Shown in pieces: positions 50,387 through 60,165 of a stretch of 64,000 nucleotides of DNA (its first letter is position 1; every line of letters starts with the position of its first letter). Source of the DNA: G965220825 sp965220825 (GTDB taxonomy: Bacteria; Pseudomonadota; Alphaproteobacteria; UBA828); contig OZ244839.1 in the NCBI GenBank assembly GCA_965220825.1, forward strand, positions 2,046,001 through 2,110,000. The letters are read 5' to 3'. The notes under the pieces were generated by a model. The model was given only the letters and a program-made list of their open reading frames with translations, ran no database searches and was not told where the DNA came from. Both the position numbers and the translations under genes were made by a program.

Positions 50387-51187
50387 ATGAGACTTTCCGC
50401 AGAGCAGTGCGAGACGCTGGAGCGTGAGGGCTATCTCTTTCTGCCGGAACTCTTCTCGGCGCGGGAAGCGGAGGTGCTGCGCGCGGAGCTGCCCGCGGTC
50501 TTCGCCCGCCGGGGACCGGAGATCGTGCGGGAGCGGAACGGCGGCGCGGTGCGCACGGCGTTCGCCGTCCATAGCTACAACGAGCTCTACGGCCGGCTCG
50601 CGCGCCATCCGCGGCTAATCGAGCCGGCCGCGCAGGTGCTTGGCGGCCCGGTCTACATCCACCAGTTCAAGGTCAATGCCAAGGCCGCCTTCGACGGCGA
50701 CGTGTGGCAATGGCATCAGGACTACGGCACCTGGGCGCGGGACGACCTGATGCCCGAACCGCGCGCCATGAATCTCGCCGTCTTCCTGGACGAGGTGACG
50801 GAGTTCAACGGGCCGCTGATGTTCATTCCGCGCTCCCACAAGGCGGGCAGGATCGCGGCCAGCCACGATACCCGCACCACCAGCTACCCGCTCTGGACCA
50901 TCGACAACCCGACCATCGCCCGGCTCGCCGGCGAAGGCGGGATCGTCTCTCCTAAGGGGAAGCCCGGGGGCGCGCTCTTCTTCCACTGCAACCTGGTGCA
51001 CGGCTCCGCCCCCAACATGTCTCCCTGGGGGCGGCGCACGGTCTATCTCTCGGCGAACGCCGTCGAGAACCGCATCCGCCGCTTCAAGCGGCCGGAGCAT
51101 ATCGCCCACCGCGACTTCACGCCGCTCGCACCGCTCGCCGACGATTGCCTGCTGAGGGAGCCGCCGGCCCTGCCGCGGACCGCCTGA
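50387..51187 (+). CDS. Phytanoyl-CoA dioxygenase family oxygenase (EctD-like)
   Basis: A 266-residue Fe(II)/2-oxoglutarate oxygenase. The N-terminus reads LEREGYLFLPELFSAREAEV. Iron ligands are His110 and Asp112 in WQWHQDYGTW and a later His in LVHGSAPN. The surrounding segment DYGTWARDDLMPEPRAMNLA resembles the ectoine hydroxylase signature, yet the neighbourhood has no ectoine genes, so another small substrate is likely. ATG 50387 is used; the frame is open for 105 bp upstream through low-complexity sequence. The DMT transporter gene follows after 21 bp. Confidence 0.87.
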   Translation: MRLSAEQCETLEREGYLFLPELFSAREAEVLRAELPAVFARRGPEIVRERNGGAVRTAFAVHSYNELYGRLARHPRLIEPAAQVLGGPVYIHQFKVNAKAAFDGDVWQWHQDYGTWARDDLMPEPRAMNLAVFLDEVTEFNGPLMFIPRSHKAGRIAASHDTRTTSYPLWTIDNPTIARLAGEGGIVSPKGKPGGALFFHCNLVHGSAPNMSPWGRRTVYLSANAVENRIRRFKRPEHIAHRDFTPLAPLADDCLLREPPALPRTA

Positions 51188-51208
51188 GCCCGGCTCCCGG
51201 CCTCCGCC

Positions 51209-52144
51209 ATGACGCGGCGACGCGCGCTTACGATCCCCATCGTCCTGCTCTTCGTCATCGGAGCGCTCTATCCGCTGATCTTCACCATGAACAAGATCGC
51301 GGTGGACGCCGGAACGCCGCCGGTCGCCTTCACCTTCTGGCAGACACTGGGTGCGGCGGTCGTGCTGGCGATCGCGGCGCTGGCCCTCCGCGCCCCACCG
51401 CCGCTCACACGCCGCCATCTCCACGCCTATTTCGCCATCGGTTTTACGGGCATCGCGGCACCCGTGGCGCTGATGACCTGGCTCGCGCCCAAGCTTCCCA
51501 CGGGCGTCCTCTCCATGGTGGTGATCCTCTCGCCGCCCATCACCTACGTCTTCGCGCTTCTCTTCCGGCTGGAACGTGTACGCGCACTCAGCCTCGCCGG
51601 CGTCGCCTGCGGGGCCGGCGGCATTCTGCTGATGGCCGTGCCCTCGTTCTCCCTGCCCGAGCCCGGCATGGTGTGGTGGTTTCTTCTCGCCCTCCTCGCG
51701 CCCGCCTGCTTTGCGCTCGCCAACAATCTCGCGGCGCTGATCGACCCGCCCGAGACGCCCGTCGTTTCCTTCGCCTGCGGTATCGTCTGTGCGGCGGCCG
51801 TTCTCCTCGCGCCGGTGGCCGCCGGACTTGGCGAACTCTACGTGCCGCCGGGGCCGTCGCTCGCCGCCGACCTTGCCATCCCGGGCGCGGCGGGCGTGAC
51901 CGTCGCCATGTACCTCACCTTCCTGATCATCGTGCGCGCGGCCGGGCCCGTCTTCTTCTCGCAGTTCAACTATGTGGTGGTAGTCGCGGGCCTCGGCTGG
52001 GGGATTCTCTTCTTCGCGGAGAGCCACAGCCCCTATGTCTGGGCCGCGGCGGCGCTGATGCTCCTCGGCGTCGTCCTGCTCATCCGCTCCGCCCGGCGGG
52101 CGGGCGAAGGCGCGCGGGACGCCGCGCGCGCCGAGGCTGGATGA
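51209..52144 (+). CDS. EamA/DMT family transporter
   Basis: A 311-residue inner-membrane protein with ten predicted helices in two EamA repeats. Segments include PIVLLFVIGALYPLIFTMNK, TFWQTLGAAVVLAIAALAL, LSMVVILSPPITYVFALLFR and, in the second half, GWGILFFAESHSPYVWAAAA. Such proteins export metabolites or amino acids. The stop overlaps the start of the WecA-like gene (ATGA), so a link with glycan or lipid-carrier metabolism is possible. The substrate is unknown. Confidence 0.88.
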   Translation: MTRRRALTIPIVLLFVIGALYPLIFTMNKIAVDAGTPPVAFTFWQTLGAAVVLAIAALALRAPPPLTRRHLHAYFAIGFTGIAAPVALMTWLAPKLPTGVLSMVVILSPPITYVFALLFRLERVRALSLAGVACGAGGILLMAVPSFSLPEPGMVWWFLLALLAPACFALANNLAALIDPPETPVVSFACGIVCAAAVLLAPVAAGLGELYVPPGPSLAADLAIPGAAGVTVAMYLTFLIIVRAAGPVFFSQFNYVVVVAGLGWGILFFAESHSPYVWAAAALMLLGVVLLIRSARRAGEGARDAARAEAG

Positions 52145-53169
52145 TCGTCGCCACGTCCCTCGCCGCGGCCGGCGCATCCCTGGCCGCGAGCGCGGCCCTT
52201 ACGGGCCTCGCCCTGCGCCTGCTCCGCCGCCGCCGGGTGCTGGACCGGCCCAACGAGCGCTCGAGCCACAAGACGCCCGTCCCCCGGGGTGGAGGTCTCG
52301 CCGTCACGGGCGTCGCGCTCGCCCTCTGGCTCGGCCTATGGCTCGCGGACGCCTGCGCGGGATGCGGCGACAGACTCTGGATTCTCGTGGCGGGCGGCCT
52401 TGCGCTGGCCTGTATCTCCTGGGCCGACGATCTTCGCGGCCTTCCGCCGCTCCCGCGGCTCGCGGTCCAGGCGGCCGCCGTCGGCGCCGGGATCGCCGCC
52501 CTGCCGGGCGAGGGGCTGGTCTTCCAGGGGCTGCTCCCGGCGGTGGTCGACCACGCGCTCGCGGCTCTCCTCTGGCTCTGGTTCGTGAACCTCTTCAACT
52601 TCATGGACGGGATCGACGGGATTACCGGCGTCCAGACCGCCACGCTCGGGACCGGCGCCTTCCTGCTGGCGCTGCTGGGGGCCGCGCCCGCCGGCCTCGG
52701 CCCGCTCGGCCTCGGGCTTGCCGGCGTGGCGGCGGGCTTTCTGCTGTGGAACCGACCGCCCGCCAAGATCTTTCTCGGCGACGTGGGCAGCGTACCGCTC
52801 GGCTATCTTGCCGGCTGGCTGATGCTGGCACTCGCCTGCGCGGGCCTGTGGCAGGCGGCGCTGCTGCTGCCCGCCTACTATCTCGCCGACGCGACGTTCA
52901 CCATGCTGGCGCGAATCGTCCGGGGGCGGCGCATCTGGGAGGCCCACCGCGAGCACTTCTATCAGCGCGCGGTGGCGGCGGGCTGGAGCCACGGGCGGAC
53001 GACCGCCTCCGTCGGCGCCCTCAACCTCCTCCTCGCGGGCCTCGCGCTCGCGGCGATGCTGGGTGGTGCGGCCGCATATGCCGCACTCGCCGCGGGCGCC
53101 GTTCTGGTGGGCGCGTTCCTGTGCTACCTTCACGTGACGATCCGGACATCATGCGCGTCTTCGGTCTGA
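52141..53169 (+). CDS. Glycosyltransferase family 4, WecA/MraY-like phospho-sugar transferase
   Basis: A 342-residue polytopic inner-membrane enzyme that transfers a sugar-1-phosphate from a UDP-sugar to undecaprenyl phosphate, the first step in surface glycan assembly. Motifs are DRPNERSSHKTPVPRGGG, the catalytic NLFNFMDGIDGITG, KIFLGDVGSVPLGY and the cytosolic loop GRRIWEAHREHFYQRAV. About ten helices are predicted. It is coupled to the DMT gene upstream and overlaps the CapD-like gene downstream by 19 bp, so these form a compact surface-polysaccharide unit. Confidence 0.92.
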   Translation: MIVATSLAAAGASLAASAALTGLALRLLRRRRVLDRPNERSSHKTPVPRGGGLAVTGVALALWLGLWLADACAGCGDRLWILVAGGLALACISWADDLRGLPPLPRLAVQAAAVGAGIAALPGEGLVFQGLLPAVVDHALAALLWLWFVNLFNFMDGIDGITGVQTATLGTGAFLLALLGAAPAGLGPLGLGLAGVAAGFLLWNRPPAKIFLGDVGSVPLGYLAGWLMLALACAGLWQAALLLPAYYLADATFTMLARIVRGRRIWEAHREHFYQRAVAAGWSHGRTTASVGALNLLLAGLALAAMLGGAAAYAALAAGAVLVGAFLCYLHVTIRTSCASSV

Positions 53170-55085
53170 GCCTCGCCATCAACCGCTTTCATGCGGCGGC
53201 GGCCCACGATGTGGCGATGGCGGCGGCCTCGTTCGTGCTGGCGCTCGCGCTCCGCCACGGCTTCGATTCGTTCTGGGACGAAGCCGGCGCTTTCATGCTC
53301 GAGGGGCTCGCGCTCTTCACCGGCGTCTCGGCGCTGGTCTTCTGGCGCATGCGGACCTACCGGGGCCTCTGGCGCTATGTGGCGCTTCGGGACGCCGTGC
53401 TCGTCGTGCAGGCGGCGAGCCTCGCGGTGCTGATCTTTCTGCCTCTCCTCTTTGCGCTCACCCGGCTCGAGGCCTATCCCCGCTCCGCGCTCCTCATCAA
53501 CTGGTACATCCTGATCGTGCTCCTTCTGGGGCCCCGGGTGCTCTTCCGGGCGATCCTGGACGGCAGCTTTCGGGGCGTGCTGCGCCGCGGCGACGGGAGC
53601 CCGCGGATTCCCGTCCTGCTCGCCGGTGCGACGGAGAACGCGGCGCTCTTCATCGGCGCGACGGCGCGCGGCGCATCGCCGGGCTACCGGGTCGTCGGCA
53701 TCGTGGACGACGACCGGAGCAAGACGGGAAGCCATATCCGGGGCGTGCGTATCCGCGGCACCGAAGCGGCGCTCCCGGCCATCGTGCGGGAGCTGCGGGC
53801 GCGGGGCGCCGCCCCCCACCGGCTGATCCTCACCGCCCCCGCCCCGGACCCGGAGCGTGTGCGCGCCCTTCTCGCCCTTTGCGAAGAGAGCGGACTCGCG
53901 CTCTCCCGCCTGCCGGAGCTTACCGACCTGCGCGAGGGCGAGCCGGGCGAGATCGAGGTCAGGCCGGTCCGCCTCGAGGACCTGCTGGGCCGCCCGCAGA
54001 CCGCGCCCGACCTCGCGGCCACGCACAGGCTGATCGCCGGAAGGCGGGTCTGCGTCACCGGCGCGGGCGGCACCATCGGGGGCGAGCTCACCCGCCGCAT
54101 CGCCGAACAGGGGCCGGCGCATATCACCCTGATCGACAATGCGGAGTTCAACCTCTACCGGATCGACGCGGCGCTTGCCGAAGCCCACCCCACGCTTTCG
54201 CGGAGCACCGTTCTCGGCGACGTGCGGGATACGGGGCGGCTCGACTCCACCTTCGCGAAGGAGCGCCCGGCGCTCGTCTTCCACGCGGCGGCGCTGAAGC
54301 ATGTCCACATGGTGGAGACCAACCCCAATGAGGGGATTCTGACCAATGCGGTGGGCACGCGGAACGTCGCCGACGCCTGCGTCCGCGCCGGCGTGTCGGC
54401 GATGGTGCTGGTCTCCACCGACAAGGCGGTGGACCCGGCAAGCGTGATGGGCGCGACCAAGCGCATCGCCGAACGCTACTGCGAGGCGCTCGCGGCATCG
54501 TCCGCCTCGGAGGGCCTCAGCATCGTGACGGTGCGCTTCGGCAATGTGCTGGGCTCCTCGGGCTCCATCGTGCCGCTTTTCCAGCGCCAGATCGCGGCGG
54601 GCGGGCCGCTCACCGTCACCCATCCGGCGGTGGAGCGCTACTTCATGACCACCCGCGAGGCGGTGCTGCTCATGCTCCAGGCGGCGGCGCTCGGCGCACG
54701 GGAGGAGGACGGGCGCATCTATGTGCTGGACATGGGCGCGCCCATCCGGATCGTCGATCTCGCGCGCCAGATGATCCGCCTGGCGGGCCTCAAGCCCGAG
54801 AAGGACGTGCAGATCGTCTTTACCGGCCTGCGCCCCGGCGAGAAGATCAGGGAAGCCCTGTTCCACCGGGCGGAGCCGCTGGTCGCGACCGGCGTGCCGG
54901 GGATTCTGCGCGCCGAATCGCGCCCGGCCGACCTCGCGCTCATGCGGCGCCAACTCGAGCGCCTCGAAGACACGGCCCGCGAGCGCCGAACGACGGACTC
55001 ACTGGCGCTCGTCGCGGCCATGGTACCGGAATACAAGGCGGGCGAGAAACCCGACGAGCCCGCCTCCGCCGACGCCGCTCAATAG
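53151..55085 (+). CDS. Membrane-bound nucleotide-sugar 4,6-dehydratase (CapD/WbpM/PglF type)
   Basis: A 644-residue protein. Four membrane helices lie in the first 130 residues, then a CoA-binding-like Rossmann domain (IPVLLAGATENAALF, YRVVGIVDDDRSKTG), then the SDR domain with cofactor motif CVTGAGGTIGGELTRRIAEQ, VFHAAALKHVHMVETNPNEG and the active-site stretch STDKAVDPASVMGATKR (Met-x3-Lys in place of Tyr-x3-Lys, normal for this subgroup). It makes UDP-4-keto-6-deoxy-sugars for glycans. ATG 53151 lies within the end of the preceding gene. The last 40 residues are a divergent tail. Confidence 0.93.
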   Translation: MRVFGLSLAINRFHAAAAHDVAMAAASFVLALALRHGFDSFWDEAGAFMLEGLALFTGVSALVFWRMRTYRGLWRYVALRDAVLVVQAASLAVLIFLPLLFALTRLEAYPRSALLINWYILIVLLLGPRVLFRAILDGSFRGVLRRGDGSPRIPVLLAGATENAALFIGATARGASPGYRVVGIVDDDRSKTGSHIRGVRIRGTEAALPAIVRELRARGAAPHRLILTAPAPDPERVRALLALCEESGLALSRLPELTDLREGEPGEIEVRPVRLEDLLGRPQTAPDLAATHRLIAGRRVCVTGAGGTIGGELTRRIAEQGPAHITLIDNAEFNLYRIDAALAEAHPTLSRSTVLGDVRDTGRLDSTFAKERPALVFHAAALKHVHMVETNPNEGILTNAVGTRNVADACVRAGVSAMVLVSTDKAVDPASVMGATKRIAERYCEALAASSASEGLSIVTVRFGNVLGSSGSIVPLFQRQIAAGGPLTVTHPAVERYFMTTREAVLLMLQAAALGAREEDGRIYVLDMGAPIRIVDLARQMIRLAGLKPEKDVQIVFTGLRPGEKIREALFHRAEPLVATGVPGILRAESRPADLALMRRQLERLEDTARERRTTDSLALVAAMVPEYKAGEKPDEPASADAAQ

Positions 55086-55140
55086 ACCGCTGGGTGTGGT
55101 GGCCGGATCATCGACCTGGAAGCGCTCGGGAAAAGAACCC

Positions 55141-55665
55141 ATGGCCGCTCGCAGGAAAATACTGATCGTCGCGGGACCGAACGGGGCCGGGAAGACGACC
55201 TTCGCCACGGAGTTCCTGCCGAACGAGGCGGCGTGCCCCAACTTTATCAACGCGGATGCGATCGCCGCCGGGTTGAGCCCCTTCCGGCCGTCTTCGGTCG
55301 CCTTTCGCGCCGGTCGCCTGATGATCGAGACCATCCGCGACTATACGGCCAAGGGTGAGAGTTTCGCCTTCGAGACGACCTTGAGCGGCCTCGTCCATGC
55401 CCGGTCGATCCCTCTCTGGCGGGAACGGGGCTACCGTGTGAAGCTGTTTTTCTTGCGGCTGCCGAGCGCGGAAACGGCGCTCGCCCGCATCCGCCAGCGG
55501 GTCGCGGAGGGCGGGCATGACGTACCGGAGGCGGCAGTTCGGCGACGGTTCGACGCGGGGCTGCGAAATTTCGATGACGTCTATCGGAATCTGGTGGACG
55601 AATGGGCGGTCTACGATAATGTCGGAGCGAGCCCGACCCTGCTCGCTGTGGGAGGGAAAAGATGA
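55141..55665 (+). CDS. Zeta-toxin family P-loop kinase
   Basis: A 174-residue protein with Walker A AGPNGAGKTTFATEFL (residues 11-26), NADAIAAGLSPF and FAFETTLSG, the pattern of chromosomal zeta-like kinases that phosphorylate nucleotide-sugars such as UDP-N-acetylglucosamine. The later segment VKLFFLRLPSAETALARIRQ supports the fold. ATG 55141 was chosen; the frame is open 45 bp further upstream. Its stop overlaps the ATG of a 63-residue gene that is likely its partner. It lies 55 bp after the polysaccharide gene, where a UDP-sugar kinase could be meaningful. Confidence 0.87.
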   Translation: MAARRKILIVAGPNGAGKTTFATEFLPNEAACPNFINADAIAAGLSPFRPSSVAFRAGRLMIETIRDYTAKGESFAFETTLSGLVHARSIPLWRERGYRVKLFFLRLPSAETALARIRQRVAEGGHDVPEAAVRRRFDAGLRNFDDVYRNLVDEWAVYDNVGASPTLLAVGGKR

Positions 55666-55853
55666 AAGCGCCGAAGCCAAGTGACGGGAAGCCGGCACGC
55701 CCCCGCGACCCGGACATGGTCGGCGCGGAAGCGGCAATGCAGAGAGCGGCCCAACGCGCCCGCCGCCGAGCGGCGGCACACGGCAATCCCATCGCCATGT
55801 ATGAGAATGGCCGCGTCGTCTGGGTGAAAGTGGACGACGAAACGCCGTCCTAG
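55662..55853 (+). CDS. Small basic protein, probable antitoxin partner of the zeta-type kinase
   Basis: A 63-residue protein whose ATG overlaps the kinase stop (ATGA). It is rich in Arg and Ala in the middle (EAAMQRAAQRARRRAAAHGN) and ends in a short beta-like segment (MYENGRVVWVKVDDE). This layout, with a helical repressor-like part and a tail, recurs in small proteins encoded after chromosomal zeta-like kinases. I recognise no named domain. The antitoxin role is inferred from size, overlap and order only. Confidence 0.6.
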   Translation: MKAPKPSDGKPARPRDPDMVGAEAAMQRAAQRARRRAAAHGNPIAMYENGRVVWVKVDDETPS

Positions 55854-56281
55854 CGGCGCTTGCATCGCTATACGCGACGCCCGCCCGCTGGATGCGGGAT
55901 CGAAGACAGCGTGCCGCGGCACGAGGCCGCTCTACGGTCGGAAACGACGCCGTGACGCGCTCATGGACAAGGATACCGATTTCGCGGTGCGGGCGGCGGC
56001 AATGCGGCGGCTCCGCTCGTCGGTGGACGGCAACGAGACGATTCGCGCGGACCGCGACCGGGACGGCGCGGCGACATCGGGGCGAGCGGCCTCGTCGAAG
56101 CCGTAGAGGCCTTGCAGGCGGCACCGCTTTCAGTGCCGCTCTCCATGCGCCAGCTTACCGCCCCTTGGCCGCATAGCGTTGGGGAGAACCGGGAAGCTTG
56201 CGCCGGGACTGCATGATCGGCGAATGTCCGGCTCCGCCGTTGCACAGCCCCCGAGCCAGCCGGCAGCAAGGAAGGAGCCTC
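55854..56281. other. Intergenic region with no supported gene
   Basis: This stretch of about 430 bp holds one possible 47-codon frame (55963-56106, starting MDKDTDFAVRAAAMRRLRSS). It lacks a ribosome-binding site and known similarity, and may be debris from the toxin-antitoxin neighbourhood. The last 20 bases, AAGGAAGGAGCCTC before ATG 56282, serve as the strong ribosome-binding site for purH. No clear promoter or terminator was found. Confidence 0.45.
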
Positions 56282-57883
<1,602 letters not shown>

Positions 57884-57914
57884 CCGGCGGCGAGGCCCCC
57901 GATCCCGTGGGCCC

Positions 57915-58319
57915 TCAGGCGCGCGGGGCGCCGCGCTCAAGCGCGCTTTCGACGCGCGCGCGGAGCGGCGCCATCGTGTCGTTTGCGGTCTTCATTGCGA
58001 GCTCGGCAATGCGCGTGCCTTCGGCGAGCGAACGCTCGACTGACGCCTTGGCATGGTCGGCCTGGGCCTCCGCGGCGTCCGCCAGGCTGTTGGCGCCGAG
58101 CACCGCCCGGGCCGCCTCCACATTGGCGTCGATGGAACGCCCGGCATAGGCGAACCAGGCATCCCTGAGGGCGATGCTTCCCTTGGCGGCGGCAGCGGAC
58201 GCCTTGACGAAGCTCTCGAAGTTCTCGCGACCCTCCGCCGCAAGCGCATCCAGTACCGGCTCTCCGCCGACACCCCAGCCCCCGGCCTTGCTCTCGCCGG
58301 CTCCTGCTTTCTCGGTCAT
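57915..58319 (-). CDS. Phasin family protein
   Basis: A 134-residue amphipathic helical protein of the phasin group, which coats polyhydroxyalkanoate granules. Characteristic parts are AAEGRENFESFVKASAAAAK, DAWFAYAGRSIDANVEAARA and a helical C-terminus rich in Ala, Glu and Lys. GGAG lies eight bases before ATG 58319. Two CTGC-N3-GCAG-type boxes begin 52 bp upstream, matching the site described for the PHA regulator PhaR in related bacteria, so PhaR repression is likely. No other PHA genes are in the window. Confidence 0.87.
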   Translation of the reverse strand: MTEKAGAGESKAGGWGVGGEPVLDALAAEGRENFESFVKASAAAAKGSIALRDAWFAYAGRSIDANVEAARAVLGANSLADAAEAQADHAKASVERSLAEGTRIAELAMKTANDTMAPLRARVESALERGAPRA

Positions 58320-58370
58320 CGTTCTTGCTCCTTAACCGTGGGTGGCGGCTCCGTCAGCCGCTAGGCCATG

Positions 58371-58399
58371 CTGCGTCGCAGCAATATGCTGCAATGCAA
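58371..58399. promoter_or_regulatory. Two PhaR-type boxes upstream of the phasin gene
   Basis: The sequence CTGCGTCGCAG (58371-58381) is a perfect CTGC-N3-GCAG palindrome. A second box, CTGCAATGCAA (58389-58399), matches at seven of eight fixed positions. Their centres are 18 bp apart. PhaR of Rhodobacter and Paracoccus is reported to bind this kind of site before phasin genes. The location 52-80 bp before the phasin start suits promoter control. Confidence 0.7.
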
Positions 58400-58505
58400 T
58401 ATATCACTGCCGCGGCGACCGTCAAGAGCCTGTCGTCACCCTTATCCGTACACCAGAGAAGCGATGGCGGCGGGGCCTCCCCCGCGCAACGAACGGGAGC
58501 GGACG

Positions 58506-58937
58506 TCAGCCTCGTGCGTGCAGAAAGGCGGCGCAGTCCCGCTCCGGCGATTCGGAGCCGGCAAGGTCGAGGGCGGCGCGGCCCGGTCCGCCGGCCAGCA
58601 GACGGGCGCCGCGAGCGAGCGCAACGGCCTGCAGCTTCACGCGCATGGCGCCGCGGCCCGAGAAGGCCACACAGGCGAAGCCCGAGCGGAGCGCCTCATG
58701 GGCGAGGACGGCGCTCGATCCGCAATCGACCACCCGATCGTGGACCGTACCGGGGACCGCATCGGCAGCGGCCGCGAAGACCGAGTCCAGATAGCCGAGC
58801 CCCCCATAACGGGCGGCCCCCGGCGCCGACCACAGGGTGACGGAGACGCCCGCCGCCTGCGCGGCCCGCAGCGCCGCCGCGGCCTGGCCGAGATCGTGCA
58901 CCACGACCACGGGCGGACGGGCGGGCTTGCGGCTCAT
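58506..58937 (-). CDS. Conserved hypothetical protein downstream of pgk
   Basis: A 143-residue protein whose ATG overlaps the pgk stop (ATGA), so it is translationally coupled to glycolytic genes. It begins with a Rossmann-like strand-helix (PPVVVVHDLGQAAAALRAAQ AAG...) and continues with SVTLWSAPGAARYGGLGYLD, a Ser/Gly loop (DCGSSAVLAHEALRSGF) and CVAFSGRGAMRVKLQAVALA. The pattern suggests a small alpha/beta domain binding a ligand, but I do not recognise a named family or activity. Coupling to pgk suggests a metabolic role in central carbon flow (inference). Confidence 0.75.
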   Translation of the reverse strand: MSRKPARPPVVVVHDLGQAAAALRAAQAAGVSVTLWSAPGAARYGGLGYLDSVFAAAADAVPGTVHDRVVDCGSSAVLAHEALRSGFACVAFSGRGAMRVKLQAVALARGARLLAGGPGRAALDLAGSESPERDCAAFLHARG

Positions 58938-60142
58938 GGCGCGGCGGCCGTCTCCAGCGCGGCGACGCCCGGGAGCGTCTTGCCTTCGAGCCACTCCAGA
59001 AAGGCGCCGCCGGCCGTCGAGACGTAGCTGAAGGATTGCAGCACGCCCGCATGGCGGAGCGCCGCGATCGTGTCGCCGCCGCCGGCGACCGAGAGCAGCC
59101 GGCCCGCCTCCGTCAGCCGCGCGGCTTCGCGGGCGGCGGCGACCGTCGCGCGGTCGAAGGGCGCGATTTCGAAAGCCCCGAGCGGGCCGTTCCATACCAG
59201 GGTGCGGGCGGCGGCGAGCGCTTCGGCAATCTCGGCCGTGCTCCCGGGCCCGAGATCCAGGATCATGCCGTCGGGCGGCACGGCCGAGGTCGGTACCGTC
59301 TCGCTCTCCGCGCCCTCGCGGAACTCCCGGGCAACCACGGCGTCCCGCGGCAGGAGGAGCCTGCATCCCGCGGCTTCGGCGGCGGCGGTGATGGCGCGCG
59401 CCGTCTCCGCCAGGTCGGGCTCCAAGAGCGAGGCGCCCACCGCGACGCCTCGGGCGAAGAGGAAGGTATTCGCCATTCCGCCACCCACGATCAGCACGTC
59501 CACCTTTGCCGCCAGATTGGCGAGAAGCGCGAGCTTGGTGGAGACCTTGGCACCCCCCACCACGGCGGCCAACGGACGCTCCGGAGTCCCGAGAACGCGC
59601 TCCAGAGCCTCGAGTTCCGCCTGCATCAGCCGGCCCGCGGCAGACGGCAGGAGCGCGGCCACGCCCGCCGTGGAGGCGTGAGCGCGATGGGCTGCGGAGA
59701 ACGCATCGCCGACATAGAGATCCGCGAGCGCGGCGAGGGACACGGCGAAGGCGGGATCGTTCGCCTCCTCGCCAGGGTGGAAACGGAGATTCTCGAGCAG
59801 AAGGATTTCACCGTCCGCCAACGATGCGACGGCCCGTTGCGCGGTCTCGCCCGTACAGTCCGGCGCGAAGCGCACGGCGCGCCCGCTCAGAGCGGCGGAG
59901 AGCGCGTCCGCGAGCGGTGCGAGCGACATGGCGGGGACGCGCCGGCCCCGGGGCCTGCCGAAATGGGAGACAACCACGACGCGCGCGCGGCGTTCCGCCA
60001 GTTCCGCGAGGGTCGGCGCCACCCGGTCGATGCGCGCCGTATCGCCGGCCGCGCCCTCGCGCATGGGAACGTTGAGATCGACGCGCACCAGGACGCGCCG
60101 CCCGGCCACCTCCAGATCGTCGAGCGTGCGGAACCCGCCCAC
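58934..60142 (-). CDS. pgk: Phosphoglycerate kinase
   Basis: A 402-residue cytosolic enzyme that interconverts 1,3-bisphosphoglycerate and ADP with 3-phosphoglycerate and ATP. The N-terminal motif FRTLDDLEVAGRRVLVRVDL, then NVPMREG, fixes the start region; GTG 60142 was chosen because it lies two residues before this block and has AAGGG upstream. Other marks are VVVSHFGRPRGR, DGEILLLENLRFHPGEE, VVGGAKVSTKLALLANL, GGGMANTFLFARG, LVWNGPLGAFE and SVAGGGDTIAAL. It lies 23 bp after gap on the same strand, and its stop overlaps the 143-aa gene. Confidence 0.96.
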   Translation of the reverse strand: MGGFRTLDDLEVAGRRVLVRVDLNVPMREGAAGDTARIDRVAPTLAELAERRARVVVVSHFGRPRGRRVPAMSLAPLADALSAALSGRAVRFAPDCTGETAQRAVASLADGEILLLENLRFHPGEEANDPAFAVSLAALADLYVGDAFSAAHRAHASTAGVAALLPSAAGRLMQAELEALERVLGTPERPLAAVVGGAKVSTKLALLANLAAKVDVLIVGGGMANTFLFARGVAVGASLLEPDLAETARAITAAAEAAGCRLLLPRDAVVAREFREGAESETVPTSAVPPDGMILDLGPGSTAEIAEALAAARTLVWNGPLGAFEIAPFDRATVAAAREAARLTEAGRLLSVAGGGDTIAALRHAGVLQSFSYVSTAGGAFLEWLEGKTLPGVAALETAAAP

Positions 60143-60165
60143 GGCATCCGCGCCCTTGGCCGGCG

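Noticed and set aside
55963..56106. A 47-codon frame starting MDKDTDFAVRAAAMRRLRSS
   Set aside because: No ribosome-binding site or partner and no similarity strong enough to call; mentioned only within the intergenic entry.
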